From assembly GCF_003119195.2 (NCBI RefSeq), contig NZ_CP022253.1, positions 948,001 to 1,012,000 on the forward strand: DNA of 64,000 nt. The letters are read 5' to 3'. Shown here piece after piece: positions 16,965 to 25,797 of the stretch; the first letter of the stretch is position 1; each line of letters opens with the position of its first letter. Source of the stretch: Azospirillum baldaniorum. GTDB taxonomy: Bacteria; Pseudomonadota; Alphaproteobacteria; Azospirillales; Azospirillaceae. The notes beneath the pieces were generated by a model. The model made no database searches, was not told where the DNA came from, and saw nothing but the letters and a program-made list of their open reading frames with translations. The translations under genes and the position numbers were made by a program.

Positions 16965-17354
16965 ATGCCGGCGGCGTTCGGGGATTTTTCGGTTCTTGTG
17001 ATCGAAGACGAGAGCTTCACCCGCATGGTGCTGGCGAAGATGCTGGCCACGCTGGGTTTCCGCTCCGTTCATCAGGCCGCCGACGGCGAGGCTGGGCTGG
17101 CCGCGGTGCAGGCGCACGAGCCCGATCTGGTCGTCTGCGACGTGGAAATGCAGCCGATGGACGGGCTGGGGTTCCTGAAGGCCTTGCGGGCCAGCACGGA
17201 CGCCCGCCACCGCGCGCTGCCGGTGGTCTTCATGACCAACCGCGCCGACCAGAGCCGCATGGACGAGGCCGCGGCCTTCGGCGCCGACACCTTCATCGTC
17301 AAGCCGGCCACGCCGGAGTCGTTGAAGGGGACGCTGGGCGCCAAGCTCGGTTGA
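16965..17354 (+). CDS. Single-domain response regulator (CheY-like)
   Basis: A 129-residue receiver with no output domain. The acidic pair is in 'VIEDESF', the phosphorylation site Asp is in 'LVVCDVEMQPMDG', Thr in 'VVFMTNRA' and Lys in 'FIVKPATP'. The ATG follows GGGGGAACAGG. Lone receivers act as phosphate relays or bind a partner protein. It starts 147 bases from the divergent NUDIX gene, and no cognate kinase is adjacent on this strand. Confidence 0.87.
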   Translation: MPAAFGDFSVLVIEDESFTRMVLAKMLATLGFRSVHQAADGEAGLAAVQAHEPDLVVCDVEMQPMDGLGFLKALRASTDARHRALPVVFMTNRADQSRMDEAAAFGADTFIVKPATPESLKGTLGAKLG

Positions 17355-17488
17355 GAGACAGCTACGCTGCCGGTTGTGTTTATTTCTCGGCCTATCTTAG
17401 GGTTGCAAAAATACTGCTAAATTCTTGATCTTACGCGTCTTTGTGATTTGCAGAAAATTATGCGCTGCAGCATTACGCGCAGCTCACC
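17355..17488. other. AT-richer intergenic stretch, start of a 2-kb region without recognised genes
   Basis: Composition drops visibly below the flanking coding DNA. No gene is seen. It leads into the duplicated segment. Confidence 0.5.
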
Positions 17489-18050
17489 CAATTTCTGCCT
17501 TGTTGATCCTCTCTGACAAGGCTCACCATCTCTCTTTGGAAGGGGGCGTGCTCATTGCCCGTACGTTATTATCTCAAGTGCGCAGATGCAGACAGAAGGT
17601 TCGTGCCGGCTATCTTTATGGCTATGGATATCTCTATTCTGTCGATAAGCTATCTGACTGTATCCGTGCAACGTGACGGGCAGTGGCGATGTATACTGAA
17701 GCATGTGGTTAATGATTGATGGGCAAATTTACCGTCAACCGTAGCGCCTTTGTGTATTAAGTTGGGAGGATGTTCTGGAGGGTGATGGCGTAATTGGCGA
17801 AGTCCAACGAATCTCCGAAGATGGTATTCGAGCCTCGCTCCGGAAACCAATTGGAAATTTTGGCTCTGCCGAACTCACCTTCATCTTCCCTGTCAGTTCT
17901 CGCGCTCTGGTTGTTCCGGGCACGCACGCTGCATGGTCTATTACTGACGACCAGTCTGTCCGGCCGCTCCACTTTTCAGGCGATCAAGGCTTTCCTCCTG
18001 GAAAGCTCTAGGTCGAGCATTACATTCAGTTTTGAAACATTCGGGTTAGG
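17489..18050 (+). repeat. Tandem duplication upstream of prkA, copy A
   Basis: Shares with copy B (18716-19199), in the same order: a CAGCTCACCC block followed by CTGCCTTGTTGAT and CTTTGGAAG, an ACCGTAGCGCCTT block, a GGCGAAGTCCA block and a 117-base terminal block (17934-18050). Copy A holds about 90 extra bases near its middle. A roughly 90-codon stretch before the TAG at 18009-18011 has no stop but also no usable start, and copy B is frameshifted in the same place. So it is a decayed gene or non-coding DNA. Confidence 0.7.
17989..18006 (+). other. Conserved hairpin with CCTCCT tip, copy A
   Basis: GCTTTCC pairs with GGAAAGC around the loop TCCT, so CCTCCT, complementary to a Shine-Dalgarno sequence, sits at the tip. 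The same hairpin is at 19138-19155 in copy B. A non-coding RNA role is inference. Confidence 0.35.
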
Positions 18051-18261
18051 TCCTTCATGAGGTGTGCTGAATTTGGGCAGCAATGAAGGTTCCATGGTAG
18101 GTGTCTCTTGAACCATTCCCGGATGGGAATGGAAAAGGTGACGCTTCAGAGATATGACGAGCGAAAGCATCGTCGATAGTTTCCGGATGTGGTGCTGCCG
18201 GGGAGCGTGCAGCGGGCATTGTGCCCGCCGCATCGTCCATGCACTAGAGAGGAGGTATATA

Positions 18262-18330
18262 ATGAAGCTCCCAACTTTTGCCTTTGTCGTGATGTGGGGC
18301 AAGTGGAAGTTCAGTCTTTCGCGTCTCTAA
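18262..18330 (+). CDS. Candidate 22-residue peptide with strong ribosome-binding site
   Basis: AGAGAGGAGG (18246-18255) lies 6 bases before the ATG. The peptide is hydrophobic at first, then has two tryptophans and three lysines. A strong hairpin follows 30 bases after the stop (18361-18388). It lies between the two halves of the tandem duplication. It could be a leader peptide or small toxin-like peptide; no family is recognised, and chance cannot be excluded. Confidence 0.35.
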   Translation: MKLPTFAFVVMWGKWKFSLSRL

Positions 18331-18360
18331 ACACTGACCCCTAATGCTTGGGGCTGGCGA

Positions 18361-18388
18361 GGCGTCGGATGTTACCGCATCCGACGCC
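18361..18388 (+). terminator. Strong hairpin after the 22-codon ORF
   Basis: GGCGTCGGATG (18361-18371) pairs exactly with CATCCGACGCC (18378-18388) around a 6-base loop. It is not followed by a T run. It may be a terminator or attenuator-like structure. Confidence 0.45.
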
Positions 18389-18715
18389 GACCCATAAGAA
18401 TCAAAGGGCTAAGCCTATAAATAGAACTGAATCTCGTCCTCAGCAAGCCTGACGATTGGGGGGGTGTCGAGAAAAGCAGCATGGTCTTGTATATGGCCAT
18501 ATTCCATTTGTGGCTATGGCGCCTCCATAATCGTGTCAGCTACCTCGGGATATTTTGGTGGCAAGACTTAGCGCCAAATCGGGTCAATCAGACCGGTTGG
18601 GGCGATCACATTTTTTCCCTAGATGTGTGGCAGGACTGCAAAAATGCGGCCAAGTGCTTGATTCCAGATCGGCTTCCGGATTCCCTGCCGATGGTGCGCC
18701 GCAATGGTAAAGGCA
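18389..18715. other. Intergenic stretch between the duplicated segments
   Basis: A frame at 18481-18750 stays open for 89 codons with many Trp residues but has no ribosome-binding site and runs into copy B. I see no supportable gene here. Confidence 0.4.
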
Positions 18716-19199
18716 GCTCACCCAAATTCTGCCTTGTTGATCTGCTGTGATGAGGCTCACCATCCTTCTTTGGAAGGTGTGGACCGCGCCGATCGCCCAT
18801 GCGTTAATATCCGGAGGCACGGCAGTGGTCACAGGCATGGAAGTGTGTTGTTAAGAAATAGACGGCACACTTAACGTTAACCGTAGCGCCTTAGTGGGTT
18901 AAGGTGCGTGGATGCACTGGAGGTCGATGGGTGATCGGCGAAGTCCAGCGAGTCCCTGACGAACGGCATCCGGGCCGCGTTCCGGAAGCCGGCTGGAAGT
19001 TTCAACCCCATCGAACTTCGTTGCTTTTGCCGTCTTTTCCGCCGGTGCTTGCACGCCGGTTCTCCCGGACAACCCGGCCGCGTGGTCTATTACTGACGAC
19101 CGGTGTGTCCGACCGCCCGTCTTTTCAGGCTATCAAGGCTTTCCTCCTGGAAAGCTCTAGGTCGAGCATTACATTCAGTTTTGAAGCATTCGAGTTTAG
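18716..19199 (+). repeat. Tandem duplication upstream of prkA, copy B
   Basis: The diverged second copy of 17489-18050. Its last block (19083-19199) aligns with 17934-18050 without any insertion or deletion and is by far the best conserved part, including the GCTTTCC-TCCT-GGAAAGC hairpin at 19138-19155. It ends about 190 bases before prkA and may hold its regulatory region. Confidence 0.7.
19138..19155 (+). other. Conserved hairpin with CCTCCT tip, copy B
   Basis: Identical in stem and loop to 17989-18006 and at the same offset (55 bases) inside the conserved 117-base block. Confidence 0.35.
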
Positions 19200-19391
19200 C
19201 ACTCCGAAGGGGGCGCTTCATTTGAAGGGCAACTGGATAAAAGGTCTGGCTTTCGACGGTGAGCGGGGGTGCCGCGGGACCGTTGTGTCCGTGACGCCCC
19301 AGAGTTCGCACCTGCGGCAGGTGCCGCCCCCGCCGCCCGGGTCCCCCGGCGGCAGCCCCGACGCATCGGACTAAGAGACACGGAGAGCGGA

Positions 19392-21338
19392 ATGTTCCCG
19401 GCCGACGAACTGTTCACGCGCTACACACAGTCCTACGAGGGGCGCCGTGAGGTCGAGATGAGCCTCACGGAATACCTCCAGGAATGCCGCGACGACCCGA
19501 TGATGTATGCCTCCGCGCCGGAGCGCATCCTCGCCGCCATCGGCGAACCGGAAATCGTCGACACCGCCAAGGACCCGCGCCTTGGCCGAATCTTCATGAA
19601 CCGGACGATCAAGATCTATCCGGCCTTCGCCGACTTCTACGGCATGGAGGAGACGATCGAGCGGATCGTCGGCTTCTTCCGCCACGCCGCGCAGGGTCTG
19701 GAGGAGCGCAAGCAGATCCTCTACCTGCTGGGCCCGGTGGGCGGCGGCAAGTCGTCGCTGGCCGAGCGGCTGAAGTCGCTGATGGAGAAATGCCCGGTCT
19801 ATGTCCTGAAGGCCGGCAAGGAGGTCAGCCCGGTCTTCGAAAGCCCGCTCGGCCTCTTCAACCCGGACGAGATGGGCGACCTGCTGGAGGACCGCTACGG
19901 CATCCCGCGCCGCCGCCTGACCGGGCTGATGAGCCCGTGGGCGGTGAAGCGGCTGGACGAGTTCGGCGGCGACATCTCCCGCTTCCGCGTCGTCAAGCTG
20001 CATCCCAGCAAGCTGCGCCAGATCTGCGTCACCAAGACGGAGCCGGGCGACGAGAACAACCAGGACATCTCCTCGCTGGTCGGCAAGGTCGACATCCGCA
20101 AGCTGGAGGTCTACAGCCAGAACGATCCCGACGCCTACAGCTTCTCCGGCGGCCTGAACCGGGCCAGCCAGGGCCTGCTCGAATTCGTCGAGATGTTCAA
20201 GGCCCCCATCAAGATGCTCCACCCGCTGCTGACGGCGACCCAGGAGGGCAACTACGTCGGCTCGGAGAACATCGGCGCCATCCCGTTCCAGGGCATCATC
20301 CTCGCCCACTCGAACGAGGCGGAGTGGCAGTCCTTCAAGAACAACAAGAACAACGAAGCCTTCATCGACCGCATCTGTGTCATCAAGGTCCCCTACTGCC
20401 TGCGCGTGCAGGAGGAGCAGCGGATCTACGACAAACTGGTCAAGGGCTCCGATCTCGCGACCGCGCCCTGCGCGCCGTCGACGCTGGAGATGCTGGCGAA
20501 GTTCTCGGTGCTGTCGCGCATGCGCGACCATCCGAACTCCAGCCTCTACTCCAAGATGCGCGTCTATGACGGCGAAAGCATGAAGGAGACCGACCCCAAG
20601 GCCAAGTCCATGCAGGAATACCGCGACCAGGCGGGCGTGGACGAGGGCATGGACGGCATCTCCACCCGTTTCGCCTTCAAGGTCCTGGCCGCGACCTTCA
20701 ACTACGACTCCAACGAGATCTCGGCCGATCCCGTCCACCTGATGTACATCCTGGAGCAGTCGATCAAGCGGGAGCAGTTCCCCGACGACACCGAGAAGAA
20801 ATACATCGAGTTCATCAAGGCCGAGATGGCGCCGCGCTATGCGGAGTTCATCGGGAACGAGATCCAGAAGGCGTATCTGGAATCCTACAGCGACTACGGG
20901 CAGAACCTGTTCGACCGCTATGTGGATTACGCCGACGCGTGGATCGAGGACCAGGACTTCAAGGACCCGGACACCGGCCAGCTGATGAACCGCGAGCTTC
21001 TGAACCAGGAGCTGACCAAGATCGAGAAGCCTGCCGGGATCGCCAACCCGAAGGACTTCCGCAACGAGGTCGTCAAGTTCGCGCTGCGCGCGCGGGCGGC
21101 GAACGCCGGGCGCAACCCCTCCTGGACGTCCTACGAGAAAATCCGTGAGGTGATCGAGAAACGCATGTTCTCCCAGGTGGAGGATCTGCTTCCGGTCATC
21201 AGCTTCGGGTCCAAGAAGGACGGCGAGACCGAGAAGAAGCACAACGAGTTCGTGTCGCGCATGATGTCGCGCGGCTACACCGAGCGGCAGGTCCGCCGGT
21301 TGGTCGAGTGGTACATGCGCGTGAAGCAGGCCGGCTGA
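19392..21338 (+). CDS. prkA: PrkA/YeaG family serine protein kinase
   Basis: A 648-residue AAA-type kinase, the usual family length. Walker A is GPVGGGKSS at 113-121, and the kinase-like C-terminal region follows after about 400. ATG 19392 gives the conserved start 'MFPADELFTRYTQSYEGRREVEMSL'; the longer upstream frame is shadow. It heads the prkA-yeaH-spoVR cluster, widely conserved in proteobacteria and linked to stationary phase, nitrogen starvation and stress survival. Targets are poorly known. The unusual duplicated region upstream suggests complex control. Confidence 0.95.
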   Translation: MFPADELFTRYTQSYEGRREVEMSLTEYLQECRDDPMMYASAPERILAAIGEPEIVDTAKDPRLGRIFMNRTIKIYPAFADFYGMEETIERIVGFFRHAAQGLEERKQILYLLGPVGGGKSSLAERLKSLMEKCPVYVLKAGKEVSPVFESPLGLFNPDEMGDLLEDRYGIPRRRLTGLMSPWAVKRLDEFGGDISRFRVVKLHPSKLRQICVTKTEPGDENNQDISSLVGKVDIRKLEVYSQNDPDAYSFSGGLNRASQGLLEFVEMFKAPIKMLHPLLTATQEGNYVGSENIGAIPFQGIILAHSNEAEWQSFKNNKNNEAFIDRICVIKVPYCLRVQEEQRIYDKLVKGSDLATAPCAPSTLEMLAKFSVLSRMRDHPNSSLYSKMRVYDGESMKETDPKAKSMQEYRDQAGVDEGMDGISTRFAFKVLAATFNYDSNEISADPVHLMYILEQSIKREQFPDDTEKKYIEFIKAEMAPRYAEFIGNEIQKAYLESYSDYGQNLFDRYVDYADAWIEDQDFKDPDTGQLMNRELLNQELTKIEKPAGIANPKDFRNEVVKFALRARAANAGRNPSWTSYEKIREVIEKRMFSQVEDLLPVISFGSKKDGETEKKHNEFVSRMMSRGYTERQVRRLVEWYMRVKQAG

Positions 21339-21388
21339 CGGCCCGCTTCGCCACACGAGCGTGAACGGGTAGGAGGGGCTCCCCCTTG

Positions 21389-22681
21389 ATGAACATCATC
21401 GACCGTCGCCTGAATCCGCAAGGCAAGAGCCTGGCCAACCGCCAGCGTTTCCTGCGCCGTGCCAAGGAGCAGGTGGTGAAGGCGGTGCGGGATGCCTCCG
21501 GCAAGCGTGGCATCCAGGACATCGAAAACGGCGAGAAGGTGACCATCTCGACCGGCGGCGTGCGGGAGCCCTCCTTCCACCGCTCCGGCGCCGGCGGCGT
21601 GCGCGATTACGTCGTGCCGGGCAACAAGGAGTATGTGGAGGGAGACACCATCGCGCGGCCCGAGAGCGGCGGCGGTCGCGGCGGCAACGAAGGCAGTCCG
21701 GACGGGGAGGGCGACGACGATTTCCGCTTCGTCCTGTCCCGCGAGGAGTTCCTGGACATCTTCCTGGAGGACCTGGAGCTTCCCGATCTCGTCAAGCAGA
21801 AGGTCAAGCAGACGGAGTCCCACTCGCTGACGCGGGCGGGCTACTCGGTGACCGGCTCGCCGGCCAACCTGAACCTCGTCCGCACCATGCGCAACAGCCT
21901 CAGCCGGCGCATCGCGCTGAAGCGCCCCAAGCCGGCGGAGATGCTGGAGCTTGAGGCTCTTCTGCGCGAGGCGGAGGACCGCGGCGAGGACCCCGAGAAG
22001 CTGCGGGAGATGCGCGACCAGTTGGAGCGGCACTATCTCCGCTCCAAGCGCATCCCCTTCATCGACCCGATCGATGTCCGCTACAACCGGTTCGAGACGG
22101 TGCCGAAGCCCATCGCGCAGGCGGTCATGTTCTGCCTGATGGACGTCTCCGGCTCGATGACCGAGCACATGAAGGACCTCGCCAAGCGCTTCTTCATGCT
22201 GCTGTTCCTGTTCCTGAAGCGGCGCTACCGGTCGGTCGACATCGTCTTCATCCGCCACACCCACGAGGCCAAGGAGGTGGACGAGGACACGTTCTTCTAC
22301 TCCACCGAGACCGGCGGCACCGTGGTCTCCACGGCGCTGGAGGAGATGCAGCGCATCGTCAAGGAGCGCTATCCGGAGAACGAGTGGAACATCTACGCCG
22401 CCCAGGCGTCGGACGGCGACAACATGTCGTCGGACAACGCGCGGTCGGCGGGTCTGCTGCGGGACGGTATCCTGCCGCTGTGCCAGTACTTCGCCTACAT
22501 CGAGGTGGCGGCGGAGCACAACATGGGCCTGTCGGCGCTGGGCCGCGAGACGGAGCTGTGGCGGACCTACAAGACGGTCCAGGGGCCGGATTTGCCGATC
22601 GCCATGCGCCGCGTCCGCTCCCGCCGCGAGATCTTCCCGGTCTTCCGTGACCTGTTCGCCCGCGAGAAGGCGGGGGCGTAG
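21389..22681 (+). CDS. yeaH: YeaH/UPF0229 family protein with VWA-like domain
   Basis: A 430-residue protein of unknown biochemical function that always accompanies PrkA. The C-terminal half is VWA-like with a MIDAS-type 'LMDVSGSMTEHMKDL' motif. A Gly-rich linker lies near residues 95-110. The ATG at 21389 follows TTG; AGGAGGGG lies upstream. It starts 50 bases after prkA and is probably co-transcribed. The VWA domain suggests metal-dependent protein binding, perhaps to PrkA. Confidence 0.93.
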   Translation: MNIIDRRLNPQGKSLANRQRFLRRAKEQVVKAVRDASGKRGIQDIENGEKVTISTGGVREPSFHRSGAGGVRDYVVPGNKEYVEGDTIARPESGGGRGGNEGSPDGEGDDDFRFVLSREEFLDIFLEDLELPDLVKQKVKQTESHSLTRAGYSVTGSPANLNLVRTMRNSLSRRIALKRPKPAEMLELEALLREAEDRGEDPEKLREMRDQLERHYLRSKRIPFIDPIDVRYNRFETVPKPIAQAVMFCLMDVSGSMTEHMKDLAKRFFMLLFLFLKRRYRSVDIVFIRHTHEAKEVDEDTFFYSTETGGTVVSTALEEMQRIVKERYPENEWNIYAAQASDGDNMSSDNARSAGLLRDGILPLCQYFAYIEVAAEHNMGLSALGRETELWRTYKTVQGPDLPIAMRRVRSRREIFPVFRDLFAREKAGA

Positions 22682-22690
22682 GCGTCTCCC

Positions 22691-22779
22691 TGCCCCCACC
22701 CCAACCCTCCCCCGCTGACGCAGGGGAGGGGGCTTCGTTTCCCTCCCCTGCGAAGCGGGGGAGGGTCAGGGAGGGGGCA
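22691..22779. repeat. Intergenic palindromic GC-rich repeat, family A copy 2
   Basis: Begins TGCCCCCACCCCAACC and ends with GGGTCAGGGAGGGGGCA; internal hairpins match copy 1 (651-744). It lies between yeaH and spoVR, so it may tune the level of downstream message. Confidence 0.8.
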
Positions 22780-22850
22780 ATGCCCGCCACCGCAAGGCCG
22801 CAGCAAGAATCGGGGCCAAAACCCCGCAGAGTATTGAGAGGATGTGAGGC

Positions 22851-24407
22851 ATGAGCGCTGTGATCGACAAGCCCGACAGCCTGCTCTACGACGGGGCGGA
22901 CTGGGATTACGACCAGATCAAGCGCGTCTACGACGCCATCGAGGACATCGCCCTGAAGGACATGGGCCTCAACGTCTATCCCAACCAGATCGAGGTCATC
23001 ACGGCCGAGCAGATGCTCGATGCCTATTCGTCCATCGGCATGCCGCTGATGTACAAGCACTGGTCCTTCGGCAAGCATTTCGCCCGCGACGAGATGCTCT
23101 ACCGCAAGGGCTACCGCGGCCTCGCCTACGAGATCGTCATCAACTCCAGCCCCTGCATCAGCTACATCATGGAAGAGAACACCATGACGATGCAGACGCT
23201 GGTGATCGCCCACGCCGCCTTCGGCCACAACCATTTCTTCAAGAACAACCAGCTCTTCCAGCAGTGGACGGACGCCGAGGGCATCCTCGACTATCTGGAA
23301 TTCGCCAAGTCCTACATCGCCCAGTGCGAGGACCGCTACGGCCACCACGCGGTGGAGCGGGTGCTCGACGCCGCCCACGCCCTGATGAACCAGGGCGTGC
23401 ACAAGTACCCGAAGAAGCGCAGCCTCGACCTGCGGCTGGAGCAGAAGCGCGAGCGGGAGCGGCAGGAGTACCAGGAGCAGACCTTCAACGACCTGTGGCG
23501 CACCGTGCCGAAGGTCGCCATCGGCGGCAACCGCCCGTCCAAGTCGGTGTCGGAGCGCAAGAAGCTGCTCGGCCTGCCCGAAGAGAACCTGCTCTATTTC
23601 CTTGAGAAGAAGGCGCCGCGGCTGGAGCATTGGCAGCGCGAAATCCTCCGCATCGTCCGCCACATGGCGCAGTATTTCTACCCGCAGAAGCAGACCAAGC
23701 TGATGAACGAGGGGTGTGCGACCTACACCCACTACACCATCCTGAACGAGATGCACCGGCGGGGGATGATCAGCGAAGGCGCGATGCTGGAATTCCTGCA
23801 TTCGCACACCTCGGTGGTGTTCCAGCCGGAGTTCGACGACCAGCGCTTCTCGGGCATCAACCCCTACGCGCTCGGCTTCGCGATGATGCAGGACATCCAG
23901 CGCATCGCCGAGAACCCCACGGACGAGGACCGCTACTGGTTCCCCGACCTCGCCGGGCGGGGCGACGGCATGGGCGCGCTGCGCGACGCCTGGGCCAACT
24001 TCCGCGACGAGAGCTTCGTGCTCCAGTATCTCAGCCCGCATTTGATGCGGAAGTTCAAGATGTTCAGCGTGCGCGACGACGCGGAAGACCCCTATCTGCT
24101 GGTCGAGAACATCCACAACGAGCGCGGCTACCGCGGCATCCGCAAGCTGCTGGCGCGGCAGTACGACCTGGGCTTCCTGGAGCCGGACATCCAGATCGTC
24201 GACGTCGATCTGGCCGGCGACCGCAAGCTGATCCTGCACCACCGCGTGACCAACGGCGTGCTGCTGGACGAGAGCGACGCCAAGGCCGTGCTGCGCCACA
24301 TCGCCAACCTGTGGGGCTACGAGGTCCAGCTCGTCGAGGTGTCGGCCCTGTCCGACGCCATCCTGAAGGAACACGCGGTCACTGCGCCCAGCGGCATCGG
24401 GGGGTGA
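22851..24407 (+). CDS. spoVR: SpoVR/YcgB family protein
   Basis: A 518-residue protein of the usual length. The conserved N-terminal 'YDGADWDYDQIKRVYDAIEDIA' and the central histidine-rich 'HAAFGHNHFFKNN' block identify the family. A very basic helix, residues about 190-215, precedes the middle region. SpoVR was named for spore cortex formation in Bacillus, but in proteobacteria it is a partner of PrkA and YeaH in stress physiology. It follows yeaH after 169 bases that include a palindromic repeat. Biochemical activity is unknown. Confidence 0.95.
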   Translation: MSAVIDKPDSLLYDGADWDYDQIKRVYDAIEDIALKDMGLNVYPNQIEVITAEQMLDAYSSIGMPLMYKHWSFGKHFARDEMLYRKGYRGLAYEIVINSSPCISYIMEENTMTMQTLVIAHAAFGHNHFFKNNQLFQQWTDAEGILDYLEFAKSYIAQCEDRYGHHAVERVLDAAHALMNQGVHKYPKKRSLDLRLEQKRERERQEYQEQTFNDLWRTVPKVAIGGNRPSKSVSERKKLLGLPEENLLYFLEKKAPRLEHWQREILRIVRHMAQYFYPQKQTKLMNEGCATYTHYTILNEMHRRGMISEGAMLEFLHSHTSVVFQPEFDDQRFSGINPYALGFAMMQDIQRIAENPTDEDRYWFPDLAGRGDGMGALRDAWANFRDESFVLQYLSPHLMRKFKMFSVRDDAEDPYLLVENIHNERGYRGIRKLLARQYDLGFLEPDIQIVDVDLAGDRKLILHHRVTNGVLLDESDAKAVLRHIANLWGYEVQLVEVSALSDAILKEHAVTAPSGIGG

Positions 24408-24430
24408 TGGGGGCGGGGTGGGCCGCGTGT

Positions 24431-24534
24431 TGCCCCCACCCCGGCCCTCCCCCGCTTTCGCAGGGGAGGGAGATTTTAGCGAAGTTGCGGCAGTCCCCTC
24501 CCCTGCGGCAGCGGGGGAGGGTTAGGGTGGGGGC
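24431..24534. repeat. Intergenic palindromic GC-rich repeat, family A copy 3, overlapping the cyclase 3' end
   Basis: Begins TGCCCCCACCCCGGCC and ends with GGGTTAGGGTGGGGGC. It lies between convergent spoVR and the cyclase gene. On the minus strand it supplies the cyclase's last proline codons and its TAA stop, so the repeat is part of the coding sequence there. Confidence 0.8.
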
Positions 24535-25754
24535 GACGCCTCCGGGTCCAGCGTGTACAGCTCCTGCGGGCGGCCCACTCCACGCAGCAGGTAGCGCCCG
24601 ACCGAGATCAGCCGTTCCCGGCACTCCGGGGCGGACTCGGTGAAGGCGGAGGACAGCAGGATGTCCTGGTCGAGCGACCGGCACATGGCGGCGATGCGGC
24701 TGGCCTCGTTCACCGCCGGGCCGACGACGGTGAAGTCCAGCCGGTCTACCCCGCCGATGTTGCCGTAGAACACCTTCCCCTGGTGCAGCCCGAGATAGAA
24801 GCGCGTCACCGGCAGCCCGGCGGCGGAGCGGCGGCTGTTCAACTCCTTGCAGCGCTCCCGCGCCTCCTCCGCCGCGTCGAGGGCGGCGCGGCAGGCGTCC
24901 TCGGCGCTGGAGCGGTCGAAGACCGCCAGGATGCCGTCGCCGATGAACTTCAGCACCTGCCCGCGGTGCCGGTGGATCGCCGTCACCACCAGCTCCGCGT
25001 AGTCGTTCAGCAGCGGCAGGATGGTTTCCGGGGCCGCCGTGTCGGTGATGCGGGTGAAGCCCTGGAGGTCGCTGAACCACAGCACGGCGTCCAGCTCCTC
25101 CGCCACGCCGCGGCGGATGTGGCCGCGCAGCACCCGGTGGCCCGCGTCCCGCCCCAGATAGGTCTCCGCCAGCGTGTTGGCGATGTGCGCCATGGCGTGG
25201 CCGCGCAGCGCCAGCGCCAGACTGCCGGTGAGGGTGAGCAGGGCGTCGCGCTGGGCGTCGCTGAAGCCGTCGGGATGGTGCGACACCCAGGAGGAGAAGA
25301 TGCAATCCAGCTCGCCGATGGCGGCGCGGGGGCCCAGGCGGTTGACGATGGCCATGTAGTCGGTGGCGCCCTGCGCTCGGAGCTCGTCGACGATCGGGAA
25401 CTCGCCGCCCTCCGTGCCGTCGGTCAGCCGCAGGCGCAGCATCGTCTCGCCGGAGGTGTAGAGCCGGTGGAAGGGGCTGCGCAGCCATTTCTCGTCGATG
25501 TCGGGATCGCTGCCGTCGCCGCCATACTCGGTCCGGCGCACCTCGGCGGCGTTGCGCCCGCTGCTGTCCCAGGTGACGACATGGCCGGCGATGGTCGGGT
25601 GCAGCGTGTCCGCCCCGACCACCGTCCGGGTCAGCGGCACGCCCGCCGCGACCAGCCGTTCGCAGAAGCCGCCGATGAGGTCCGTCTCCGGCACCCCCCG
25701 CAGCCCGGCCTCCGCGATCCAGCGGCTGAGGTCGAGAATCCCTTGCGCATCCAT
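24522..25754 (-). CDS. Class III adenylate/guanylate cyclase
   Basis: A 410-residue protein. The catalytic domain lies in the second half: metal aspartates in 'FSDLQGFT' and 'FIGDGILAVF', with Lys before the second (VLKFIGDG) favouring ATP, and the 'VVGPAVNEASRI' motif supplying the transition-state Asn and Arg. The N-terminal region (to about 200) contains no recognised sensor and no membrane segment. ATG 25754 has the better spacing to AGGA; 25763 is possible. The C-terminal SPPP and stop are supplied by a repeat element. It probably makes cAMP for a CRP-type regulator. Confidence 0.88.
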   Translation of the reverse strand: MDAQGILDLSRWIAEAGLRGVPETDLIGGFCERLVAAGVPLTRTVVGADTLHPTIAGHVVTWDSSGRNAAEVRRTEYGGDGSDPDIDEKWLRSPFHRLYTSGETMLRLRLTDGTEGGEFPIVDELRAQGATDYMAIVNRLGPRAAIGELDCIFSSWVSHHPDGFSDAQRDALLTLTGSLALALRGHAMAHIANTLAETYLGRDAGHRVLRGHIRRGVAEELDAVLWFSDLQGFTRITDTAAPETILPLLNDYAELVVTAIHRHRGQVLKFIGDGILAVFDRSSAEDACRAALDAAEEARERCKELNSRRSAAGLPVTRFYLGLHQGKVFYGNIGGVDRLDFTVVGPAVNEASRIAAMCRSLDQDILLSSAFTESAPECRERLISVGRYLLRGVGRPQELYTLDPEASPPP

Positions 25755-25797
25755 GCCCGCCATCCTGCCACAGGTGGCGCCCTTCGGGAACGGAGGG

